DNA of 40,970 nt, taken from assembly GCA_050998615.1 (NCBI GenBank), contig JBPCQA010000050.1:1-40970 (forward strand), read 5' to 3'. Positions 34,200 to 40,970 of this stretch are shown in pieces; the stretch's first letter is position 1; each line of letters starts with the position of its first letter. This DNA is from JBPCQA01 sp050998615 (GTDB lineage Bacteria; Actinomycetota; Actinomycetes; Propionibacteriales; Nocardioidaceae). The notes beneath the pieces are model-generated. The model saw only the letters and a list, made by a program, of their open reading frames with translations. It was not told the origin of the DNA and made no database searches. The translations under genes and the position numbers were made by a program.

Positions 34200-35143
34200 T
34201 CCACAGATCGTACGGCGTTCAGCGCGCAAGCCAGCAGATCCGAGGCGTCATGAGCGAGCCAGCCGATGCGGGGGTCGCGACGAAACCACGAGTCTTGGCG
34301 CCGGGCGAACCTGCGGGTCGCCCGCACGGTCGCCGCCCTGGCTTCGTCCTCGGAGCACTCGCCCGCCAGGAAGCCGAGCACCTGGGCGTAGCCGAGTGCC
34401 CGGCTGGCGGTCCGGCCCTGACGCAGCCCGGCACGCTCCAGGCGACGTACCTCGTCCACGAAACCGGCGCGCCACATCAGGTCGACCCGCTGCTCGATGC
34501 GCACGTCCAGTGCCTCACGCGGCACGTCGAGCCCGATCTGCACCACCTGGTCCAAGGCATGGGCAAACCCCGGAAGACAGGCTCCATACGGCGATCCGGT
34601 GATCTCGATGACCTCCAACGCGCGCACCACTCGCCTGCCGTTGGTTGGCAAGATCGCCGCGGCGGCGGCCGGATCGGCCTCGCGAAGCCGCTCGTGCAGG
34701 GCTTCGGCGCCCGTCTCGGCGAGCTCCGTCTCCAGCCGATCTCGTACGGCGGGGTCCGTGCCCGGGAAGTCGAACTCGTCGAGCACGGCCCTCAGGTATA
34801 GCGCCGAGCCACCCACGAGGATCGGCGTCACACCCAGGGCGCGACAGTCGGCGATCGCCTTGCGCGCCCAGCCCTGAAACTCCGCCACGGTGTCCGGCTC
34901 TCGAATGTCCAGGATGTCGAGAAGGTGATGCGGCACCCCGCGGCGTTGCTCGGTGGTCAGTTTGGCAGTGCCGATGTCCATGCCGCGGTAGATCTGCATC
35001 GAATCCGCGTTCACCACCTCACCGTCGAGGGCCAAGGCAAGCTCGACGGCAAGATCGCTCTTGCCAGCGGTGGTGGGGCCCATCACCGCGACGACGGGAG
35101 ATGTGGCTGCAACGCGGTCGGGTTTAGACGACACAGGTCTCAT
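34196..35143 (-). CDS. miaA: tRNA dimethylallyltransferase
   Basis: MiaA adds the isopentenyl group to N6 of A37 in tRNAs that read UNN codons, the substrate of MiaB. The protein has 315 residues. The P-loop is GPTTAGKSD (22-30), followed by NADSMQIYRGMDIGTAK, VPHHLLDI and GGSALYLRAVL, all family motifs. The frame is open far upstream, but similarity begins after residue 10; the ATG at 35143 gives the normal length, though without a clear ribosome-binding site. It is followed by dapF with a 4-bp overlap. Confidence 0.95.
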   Translation of the reverse strand: MRPVSSKPDRVAATSPVVAVMGPTTAGKSDLAVELALALDGEVVNADSMQIYRGMDIGTAKLTTEQRRGVPHHLLDILDIREPDTVAEFQGWARKAIADCRALGVTPILVGGSALYLRAVLDEFDFPGTDPAVRDRLETELAETGAEALHERLREADPAAAAAILPTNGRRVVRALEVIEITGSPYGACLPGFAHALDQVVQIGLDVPREALDVRIEQRVDLMWRAGFVDEVRRLERAGLRQGRTASRALGYAQVLGFLAGECSEDEARAATVRATRRFARRQDSWFRRDPRIGWLAHDASDLLACALNAVRSVE

Positions 35144-35218
35144 TATGGCGAGTGCGGTTATCGTGGGCGTACGACGCATCCGCGGCCGGCGTGATGGTCC
35201 AATCGATTGGAGCAACCC

Positions 35219-35422
35219 GTGGGATTTCTCGACAAGTTCAAGACGAAGGCGGTCGAAGCCGTCGACCAGCACGGGGACACCGTGAAAGGTGGCCTCAACA
35301 AAGCCGGCGAGTTCATCGACAAGAAGACCGGTGGCCAATACACCGACAAGATCAACACCGGCAAGCGCAAAGTCGAAGGCAGTCTCGACAAGCTGGGCAA
35401 CAAGAAGGACGGCGCGGCCTGA
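35219..35422 (+). CDS. Small antitoxin-like protein (MT0933/Rv0909 family)
   Basis: The protein has 67 residues. GGAG six bases before the GTG at 35219 fixes the start; a TTG four codons earlier has no such signal. GFLDKFKTKAVEAVDQHGD and GGQYTDKINTGKRKVEGSL resemble the MT0933-like antitoxin family, lysine-rich helical proteins. No toxin gene lies beside it, so it may be solitary or act otherwise. It is divergent from miaA with 75 bp between starts. Confidence 0.75.
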   Translation: MGFLDKFKTKAVEAVDQHGDTVKGGLNKAGEFIDKKTGGQYTDKINTGKRKVEGSLDKLGNKKDGAA

Positions 35423-35585
35423 CCCCGCCGCTGCCACCAGCAGCGACCGATGACGTCTCGTCTGCGGCGGGGTCCATTCAGGTGGTTGAGCAGGCCGCTT
35501 CCGTGGCCGTCTCGATCATCAACACCGGTTGGCACACCTTGGCGCTGATGACCCGCCGTGTCCAGCACTTAGCTCCCCCGCTCTT

Positions 35586-36050
35586 ATGACACACCGGTTC
35601 CGGGTGGTGCCGGCCGCCTACGTCGTGTTCCGTCGTGACGATGAGGTCTTGTTGCAGTTGCGCCAGCACACCGGCTACCGGGACGGGTATTGGGCCACGG
35701 CGGCCGCCGGCCATGTCGAGGAAGACGAGTCCGTGGTGCAGGCGGCCTGCCGGGAGACCCGCGAGGAAATCGGAGTAACGATCGAGTCAGCGGCCCTGAC
35801 GCCGCTGTGCGCCATGCACCGCACCCATGGCAATCACCAGCCGGTCGACGAGCGCGTCGACTTCTTCTTCGAGTGCCGCTCGTGGAGCGGCGAGCCGCAG
35901 ATCATGGAGCGGCCCAAGGCCGCCGCACTCAGCTGGTTCTCACTCGACGCACTGCCGGAGCCCGTCGTACCGCATGAGCTCTTCGTGTTCCAGGCTTTGC
36001 ACGCCGGCGCGCTTCCCCCCATCGTCACGTTCGGCTTCGCCGCTCTGTGA
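35586..36050 (+). CDS. Nudix hydrolase
   Basis: The protein has 154 residues. The Nudix box is complete: Gly in AAGHVEEDE, then ACRETREEIGV, fitting G-x5-E-x7-REUxEExGU, which binds the metal used to hydrolyse nucleoside-diphosphate-linked compounds. The start MTHRFRVVPAAYVVF is the conserved first strand. Substrate not predictable. It converges on miaB, 83 bp away. Confidence 0.92.
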   Translation: MTHRFRVVPAAYVVFRRDDEVLLQLRQHTGYRDGYWATAAAGHVEEDESVVQAACRETREEIGVTIESAALTPLCAMHRTHGNHQPVDERVDFFFECRSWSGEPQIMERPKAAALSWFSLDALPEPVVPHELFVFQALHAGALPPIVTFGFAAL

Positions 36051-36133
36051 TCCGGCTGCGACTATCCCAAGCATCAGAGGGTGCTAAGACCGGCGCTGCC
36101 GCAGACCCAACCGCTCCGACCGGCCCGGTGGCC

Positions 36134-37660
36134 CTAGCGCGGCTGCGTGCCAGCCCGGATGGTGGGCAGCCCGAGCGGGATCGCTGCTGGCTGGCCCGCC
36201 GATTGTGGTGCGGTACGGAGGTCCCAGGCGTCACCTGCCCGCGTACGGCGTACCGATGTCACCGGCAGGTCGGACACCAGATGGTGTGGCGCGGCCCGAG
36301 TGATTGTCGCGGTGACCATGTCTCCTGGACGCGGGGCAGAGCCTAGATCCGGCGTGAAGTGCACGAGCCGGTTGTCGCGGGCGCGGCCGGACAGCCGCGC
36401 GGTCGCGGCGTCCTTGCGGCCTTCGCCTGCGGCGACCAACACCTCGACCTCGCGCCCCTCGAAGTCCATGTTCTGCTGCCAGGCGATCTCATTGACGAGC
36501 TCGACCAGCCGTTCATAACGTCGCTGCGCCACCTCGTGCGGCACGTGCCCGGGCATGCTCTCGGCGGGCGTGCCGGGCCGTTTGGAGTACAAGAAGGTGA
36601 AGGCACCCGCGAAGCGCGCCTGCTCGACGAGCGACATGGTGTCCGCGAAGTCGGCGTCCGTTTCACCGGGGAAGCCGACGATAATGTCGGTGGTGATCGC
36701 CGCGTCTGGCATCGCCGCACGCACCCGCTGCAGGATGCTCAGGTACCTGTCGCGTCGATACGAGCGCTTCATGGCCTTCAGCATTGCGTTGGAGCCGGAC
36801 TGCAGCGGCATGTGCAGCTGTGGCATCACAATGGGCGTCTCGGCCATCGCGGCGATCACATCGTCGGTGAAGTCGCGCGGATGCGGAGACGTGAAACGCA
36901 CCCGCTCCAACCCGTCGATCTCGCCACACGCCCGCAGCAGCTTGCCGAACGCGTAGCGATCGCCGTGCTCGACGCCGTACGAGTTCACGTTCTGCCCGAG
37001 CAGCGTCACCTCGATGACACCGTCGGCCACCAGCGCCTCGATCTCGGCCAGCACGTCACCGGGACGGCGGTCCTTCTCGGTCCCTCGCAGCGACGGGACG
37101 ATACAAAACGTGCAGGTGTTGTTGCAGCCGACGCTGATCGCTACCCATGCCGCGTACGCCGACTCACGGCGAGTGGGCAGCGTGGACGGGAAGACGTCGA
37201 GGGACTCCAAGATCTCGACCTGCGCCTCGTCATTCACCCGGGCCCGGGCCAGTAGGACCGGCAGCGAACCGATGTTGTGGGTGCCGAAGACGACGTCGAC
37301 GTACGGCGCCCGGCGGGTGATCTCGGCCCGGTCCTTTTGCGCCAGGCAGCCGCCTACCGCAATCTGCATGCCGGCCCGCGACGCCTTGACAGGCGCGAGA
37401 TGGCTGAGGTTGCCGTACAGCCTGTTGTCGGCGTTCTCGCGCACCGCGCAGGTGTTGAACACCACCACATCGGGCTCGGCGCCGGCAGCCGCGCGGGTGT
37501 AGCCGGCGCTCTCCAGTAGGCCGGACAGTCGCTCGGAGTCGTGCACGTTCATCTGACAGCCGTACGTCTTGACCTCGTACGTCCGCCCGGCCCCCGATCC
37601 CGCCACCCCGGCGACCTGGTAGTCACCTGGAGGCGGGGTGCATGTCTGGTTGGTCGTCAT
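36134..37660 (-). CDS. miaB: tRNA-2-methylthio-N6-dimethylallyladenosine synthase
   Basis: MiaB is a radical-SAM enzyme that adds the methylthio group to the A37 modified by MiaA. The protein has 508 residues. The N-terminal cluster Cys are at 35, 71 and 105; the radical-SAM Cys are at 179, 183 and 186 (CNNTCTFC). A TRAM-like domain lies near 410-475, and the last 30 residues are a Pro-rich tail. In relatives it is close to miaA and dapF; here two plus-strand genes stand between them. Confidence 0.97.
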   Translation of the reverse strand: MTTNQTCTPPPGDYQVAGVAGSGAGRTYEVKTYGCQMNVHDSERLSGLLESAGYTRAAAGAEPDVVVFNTCAVRENADNRLYGNLSHLAPVKASRAGMQIAVGGCLAQKDRAEITRRAPYVDVVFGTHNIGSLPVLLARARVNDEAQVEILESLDVFPSTLPTRRESAYAAWVAISVGCNNTCTFCIVPSLRGTEKDRRPGDVLAEIEALVADGVIEVTLLGQNVNSYGVEHGDRYAFGKLLRACGEIDGLERVRFTSPHPRDFTDDVIAAMAETPIVMPQLHMPLQSGSNAMLKAMKRSYRRDRYLSILQRVRAAMPDAAITTDIIVGFPGETDADFADTMSLVEQARFAGAFTFLYSKRPGTPAESMPGHVPHEVAQRRYERLVELVNEIAWQQNMDFEGREVEVLVAAGEGRKDAATARLSGRARDNRLVHFTPDLGSAPRPGDMVTATITRAAPHHLVSDLPVTSVRRTRAGDAWDLRTAPQSAGQPAAIPLGLPTIRAGTQPR

Positions 37661-37722
37661 GACCGGTCCAGGGTACGGCCTGCGATTGCACAGAGCGTCG
37701 GCTCAAGCAATGATGGGACATT

Positions 37723-38637
37723 GTGACGGTCCCTCCCAGCGGCGAGCAGTTCGAGATCACGTACGGCGAGCAGAGTGCCACCGTCGTTGAAGTGGGTGGT
37801 GGAGTGCGGGCCTACCGAGTCGGGCGCCGAGACGTGCTCCATCCCTACGATGTTGACGCGATGTGTGACGGCGCTCATGGCGCCCCGCTGATCCCGTGGC
37901 CAAACCGGCTGGCCGACGGCAAATACAGCTTCGCCGACGCCAACCTTCAAGTGGCACTGACCGAGCCCGACAAGCACAACGCGATCCACGGGTTCCTGCG
38001 TTGGCGCCCCTGGACATGCGCGGAGCGGTCGGCAGACCGCGTGGTGATGTCGAGTCGGCTCTACCCGTTGATGGGCTACCCGTTCACGCTCGATGTCTCG
38101 GTCGACTACCGGCTCAGCGACGACGGCCTGATCGTCGCAACAACGGCGACCAACATCGGAGCGGAGGCCGCGCCGTACGCCTGTGGACAGCATCCGTACT
38201 TGTCGCCGGGGGCGGGCACCATCGATGCATGCACCCTGCAGTTCGCGGCAGACACCCGCATCGACACCGACTCCGGGCGTCAGCTGCCGATCGAGACGGA
38301 GTCGGTGAGCGGGACCCGCTTCGACTTCGCGAAGCCAGGTCAGCTCGGCGAGCTGGCCATCGACTATGCGTTCACCGACCTGGCGCGGGACGCCGACGGC
38401 CGCTCCTGGTGCCGGCTCACTGGCCAGGACGGGCGCACGGCGGAGATCTGGATCGACGACACGTACCCCTACCTGGAGCTCTACACGGCCGACACGCTGA
38501 GCGAGGACCGCCGCCGTCGGGGCCTTGGCGTGGAGCCGATGACCGCCCCGCCCAACGCGTTCGCCAGCGGCACCGACGTGGCGAGCCTGCAGCCTGACGA
38601 GTCAGTCAGCAACACCTGGGGCTGCCGCCTCACCTAG
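37723..38637 (+). CDS. Aldose 1-epimerase family protein
   Basis: The protein has 304 residues from a GTG start and is divergent from miaB with 62 bp between starts. Aldose epimerases (mutarotases) interconvert alpha and beta sugars. Visible signatures are PLIPWPNRLADGKY, the His residues in NAIHGFLRWRPW and GQHPYLSPG, and the likely base Glu in YPYLELYTAD. Its true sugar substrate is unknown, as for many members. Confidence 0.9.
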   Translation: MTVPPSGEQFEITYGEQSATVVEVGGGVRAYRVGRRDVLHPYDVDAMCDGAHGAPLIPWPNRLADGKYSFADANLQVALTEPDKHNAIHGFLRWRPWTCAERSADRVVMSSRLYPLMGYPFTLDVSVDYRLSDDGLIVATTATNIGAEAAPYACGQHPYLSPGAGTIDACTLQFAADTRIDTDSGRQLPIETESVSGTRFDFAKPGQLGELAIDYAFTDLARDADGRSWCRLTGQDGRTAEIWIDDTYPYLELYTADTLSEDRRRRGLGVEPMTAPPNAFASGTDVASLQPDESVSNTWGCRLT

Positions 38638-38649
38638 CCGGCCAGAGGG

Positions 38650-39108
38650 CTACTCGCCGCGATAGCTGCCGAAGCTCCACTGATTGCCTTCAGGGTCGCG
38701 CAGCACACAGTTGCGGCCGCCGTAGTCCTGGTCGGCGGGCTCGCGCACGACGGTCGCGCCCGCCGCGACGGCCCGGGCGAAGACGGCGTCCACGTCGTCG
38801 GTGACGCAGTACGTCGAGCCGTGGCCGGTCGGGTCGACCATGCCTTCGGGACGTCCGCTCGAGCCGAGCATGATGCCGCCGCCGGGTGGCCAGTCGAGCT
38901 GGGCGTGCACGACCTTCATGGAGTCGCTTTCGTCGGCGTAGCTCGCCTTCTCGACGAAGCCGAGCGCAAACGTCAAGAACTCGATGGCGGCTCGCGCGTC
39001 GCGATAGCTCAGCGTGGGCCAGACGGCCGGACGCGGGGGCTGCTCACCTGGAGATCGGTCGGCCTGGATGTTCTGAGTGTTCTCAGTCTGGTTTTGTTCG
39101 GTTGCCAT
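38650..39108 (-). CDS. VOC (glyoxalase-like) family protein
   Basis: The protein has 152 residues. After a polar tail of about 28 residues comes one VOC domain: WPTLSYRDARAAIEFL at the start and NCVLRDPEGNQWSFGSY at the end, with the usual beta-alpha-beta-beta-beta pattern. Members bind metals, antibiotics or small substrates; the last group resembles PhnB-like proteins. It follows the AraC gene after 12 bp and is probably in one transcript with it. Confidence 0.9.
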   Translation of the reverse strand: MATEQNQTENTQNIQADRSPGEQPPRPAVWPTLSYRDARAAIEFLTFALGFVEKASYADESDSMKVVHAQLDWPPGGGIMLGSSGRPEGMVDPTGHGSTYCVTDDVDAVFARAVAAGATVVREPADQDYGGRNCVLRDPEGNQWSFGSYRGE

Positions 39109-39120
39109 GTGGCCAGCCTG

Positions 39121-39969
39121 TCACCGCTCGTCGGCGCCGTCTTGAACAAATCGGAGCTCGTCGCGACGCCAGCGGGTCGGGGAGTAGCCGGCCAGCTCCC
39201 GCCACTCTCGGGTGAGGTGCGCCTGGTCGGCGAAACCGCATCCGGCGGCCACCTCGGCGAGTCCCGCGCCGCCGGCACGAATCAGCCGGTGCGATGCCTG
39301 AAATCGCATGATCCGGGCGGCTTCCTTCGGCGCGATACCGAGCTCCGCGCGAAACTGCTGACTGAAGTGCCGTCGACTCCAACCGACTTGGTCGGCCAAG
39401 GTCTGGACGCGGATGTCGCCCTGGCGACGCTGCAGGCACTCCCAGGCCCATGCGATCTCGCGACGTGCAAATCGCGGAGCCGGCTCGTGGTCGCCGACGA
39501 TCCACAAGAGCGTCTGGTCGAGTGACCTGAAACGCTCTTCCCACGTCTTCGCCCGGGCCACCTCTTCGTACAGCCGCACACCTCGGGCGCCGATCACGAC
39601 GCCCAACTCCACCATCTCGCCCTGCAGGGCCGCCGCCGGCACGCCGCAGAGCGCTCGGGCACCCAGCGCGGTAAGTTCGAGCTGGATGCCGTGCTGACGA
39701 CCGTGGTCGTGGATCCCGGCCGGGGTGATGTGTAGCCCGGCTACCGTCGTCCAATACTTGTCACGGCTGCTCGGGTCGTTCAACCAGCCCACGTCGATCG
39801 GTTCATCAAACGCGATGACCATGGTGAGCGACGACGACGGGAGCCCGTGGTGAATGCCGGGTGCATCGAGGCGGTGGCGGTAGCCGTGGTAAGACTCGAC
39901 GTAGTCGGCCAATGCCGGATGCGGCCGTCCTTCGACCGACAGGCTCGCCTCGGACAACTCCATCGCCAT
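39121..39969 (-). CDS. AraC-family transcriptional regulator
   Basis: The protein has 282 residues. The C-terminal AraC DNA-binding domain occupies about 180-275, with the two helix-turn-helix units VQTLADQVGWSRRHFSQQF and GLAEVAAGCGFADQAHLTRE, closing with GYSPTRWRRDEL. The N-terminal half is a probable ligand domain with a DUF6597-like look. It likely controls itself and the VOC gene just downstream. Confidence 0.93.
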   Translation of the reverse strand: MAMELSEASLSVEGRPHPALADYVESYHGYRHRLDAPGIHHGLPSSSLTMVIAFDEPIDVGWLNDPSSRDKYWTTVAGLHITPAGIHDHGRQHGIQLELTALGARALCGVPAAALQGEMVELGVVIGARGVRLYEEVARAKTWEERFRSLDQTLLWIVGDHEPAPRFARREIAWAWECLQRRQGDIRVQTLADQVGWSRRHFSQQFRAELGIAPKEAARIMRFQASHRLIRAGGAGLAEVAAGCGFADQAHLTREWRELAGYSPTRWRRDELRFVQDGADER

Positions 39970-40020
39970 AGTCGCCAGGGTACGCCGACGGCGAGTCCCG
40001 CGTTCAGTTGTGTGACGCTC

Positions 40021-40578
40021 CTAGTCGGCTGCCGTGCCGGCGTTCTCGGTCGACCGATCCCATACCAGCAGACCGTCCCGGCGGATCCTTGCCCCCTGCG
40101 CCGGGGGGTGCTCGGTCAGAAGCCCACTCGGCATCAGGTGATGCACCGGCGTCTGGTGAGCCACCTCGGCCACATCCGCGATCAGCCGGCGGTGGCAGCG
40201 CCACCACACGCTCTCGCTGCACATGAGCGCGACAGTGAGCTCCGGGACAGCTGCTAGCACCTGCTGCAGAGCCGTGATGAATTCGGGGCTCCTGGTGTGC
40301 GCCGCGTAGGCGCGAAACGCCGGCACCCTCCACCAGGTGTCTGCTGGCCGCTGGCCAACAGACAGTCGGCGGCGTCCGCCCAGCGCCTCCTCCCACCGAT
40401 ATCCGATTCCGGCAGCTCGCAGCCAGGCCGACATGACGTCCCGGCTGACATCTGGATTGTTGCGGCTGGCGGGGAATCGGCGTACGTCGACAAGCTCCTG
40501 AACTCCCGCACCGGTCAGCAGGTCGGCCAATCGACCCCGGTCAAGCTTCCCGTGACCGACAGTGATCAAGCCCGGCAC
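40021..40578 (-). CDS. DUF488 family protein
   Basis: The protein has 185 residues from a GTG start. Family features are the opening ITVGHGKLD, LVDVRRFPASRNNPDVS, and VALMCSESVWWRCHRRLIAD with its conserved Cys and Arg/His cluster. The function of DUF488 is unsettled. No partner is evident next to it. Confidence 0.9.
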   Translation of the reverse strand: MPGLITVGHGKLDRGRLADLLTGAGVQELVDVRRFPASRNNPDVSRDVMSAWLRAAGIGYRWEEALGGRRRLSVGQRPADTWWRVPAFRAYAAHTRSPEFITALQQVLAAVPELTVALMCSESVWWRCHRRLIADVAEVAHQTPVHHLMPSGLLTEHPPAQGARIRRDGLLVWDRSTENAGTAAD

Positions 40579-40617
40579 AGCGCCAGGCTAGCCGAACGCA
40601 GCACGCTATTCAGCGAG

Positions 40618-40661
40618 CCGTCAAGTTCTTCCCGCCCAGCCGTCAGGTTCTTCCCGCCCAG
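40618..40661. repeat. 22-bp tandem repeat, two units
   Basis: The unit beginning CCGTCAAGTTCTTCCCGCC at 40618-40639 is repeated at 40640-40661 with one difference. A partial third unit begins at 40662. Confidence 0.7.
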
Positions 40662-40692
40662 CCGCCAAGGATTTCCACCCTGATTTCGCGAG

Positions 40693-40850
40693 TCATCGAC
40701 CCAGCCAGTGGCGTACGTCGAAGGTGCAGACGATCTCGGTGTCAGGCCGCTCCCCCGGGTCGCTAAGCCCGTCGATCCAGAGTCCTTGGGTGAAGCCGCA
40801 CTTCTCCAGCACTCGCAAGGAGCGAGTATTGCGGTGGCTTGGACCGTCTT
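40693..40850 (-). pseudogene. C-terminal remnant of a GNAT acetyltransferase
   Basis: NTRSLRVLEKCGFTQ is the end of a GNAT acetyl-CoA-binding fold, followed by a normal-looking C-terminus to RHWLGR. The N-terminal two thirds are absent; the sequence upstream of about 40850 has the character of an insertion-sequence end. The gene was probably cut by that insertion. Confidence 0.6.
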
Positions 40851-40970
40851 GCCTCACGTCAAGATGTCCGGGAAAGTTTGACGCTTGCCTCACGTGGAAT
40901 GTCCGGATGGTGGTCAGGCTGCGGGTCGGGTGCCTTGGGTGCGGGCAGCGGCGAGGTCGATCAGTTGCTT
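40851..40970 (-). mobile_element. Probable insertion-sequence end with partial ORF
   Basis: On the minus strand an open frame enters the window and stops at 40914 after KQLIDLAAARTQGTRPAA. It is followed by two imperfect direct repeats containing GACATTCCACGTGAGGCAAG and GACATCTTGACGTGAGGCAAG-like sequence (about 40903-40880 and 40869-40846), the sort of repeats seen at transposase-binding ends. I cannot name the family from 18 residues. Confidence 0.4.

Noticed and set aside
1..40970. CRISPR arrays, tRNA and rRNA genes
   Set aside because: No regular spaced repeats and no cloverleaf or rRNA-like stretches were seen on reading through.

Overview
The window is high-GC actinobacterial DNA. The right two thirds carry genes in an order I recall from Mycobacterium tuberculosis and its relatives: nrdJ, nrdR, a LysM membrane protein, lexA, then hflX, dapF, miaA and miaB. 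A DinG-type helicase lies between lexA and hflX. LexA sites of the actinobacterial TCGAAC-N4-GTTCGA type are present. A repeat beside malQ (14604-14633) resembles one I remember from Nocardioidaceae, so Propionibacteriales is my best guess, but that placement is an inference.

Layout. 128-7553: a very large secreted sedolisin-like protease with a kelch propeller, and behind it on the same strand a large LuxR-type ATPase regulator. 7759-14206: a segment bounded by a 25-bp direct repeat with further repeats just inside each end. It contains a ruined tyrosine integrase, a ruined quinone oxidoreductase, a ruined methyltransferase, an intact Rpf/LysM cell-wall enzyme behind a probable c-di-AMP riboswitch, an ArsR-like regulator, an inhibitory-type serpin lipoprotein and a fragment of an F420-type oxidoreductase. 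It reads as a decayed integrated element. 14626-18403: malQ and a thiamine-diphosphate enzyme. 18652-22572: nrdR-nrdJ, with a 143-residue mini-intein in NrdJ. 23069-27477: an insertion relative to the remembered order, holding a methyltransferase, a DUF6318-like lipoprotein overlapping a PKD protein, and a frameshifted secreted metalloprotease. 27656-29201: the LysM membrane protein and lexA, divergent, with four LexA-like sites between them. 29479-37660: dinG-like helicase, hflX, dapF, miaA, an orphan small antitoxin-like gene, a Nudix hydrolase and miaB. 37723-40970: an epimerase, an AraC/VOC pair, a DUF488 protein, and a GNAT remnant cut off by what looks like an insertion-sequence end.

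How the genes fit together. NrdR-NrdJ (deoxynucleotide supply), LexA, the LysM protein (probable division control) and the DinG-like helicase form a DNA-damage and replication neighbourhood. MiaA and MiaB modify tRNA A37 in successive steps, and HflX is a ribosome-associated GTPase. The left third is accessory and mostly secreted or cell-wall functions. I saw no CRISPR array, rRNA or tRNA gene. I did not find a clearly new multi-gene system. The most rewarding points are the NrdJ mini-intein, the repeat-bounded element and the cluster of LexA sites.
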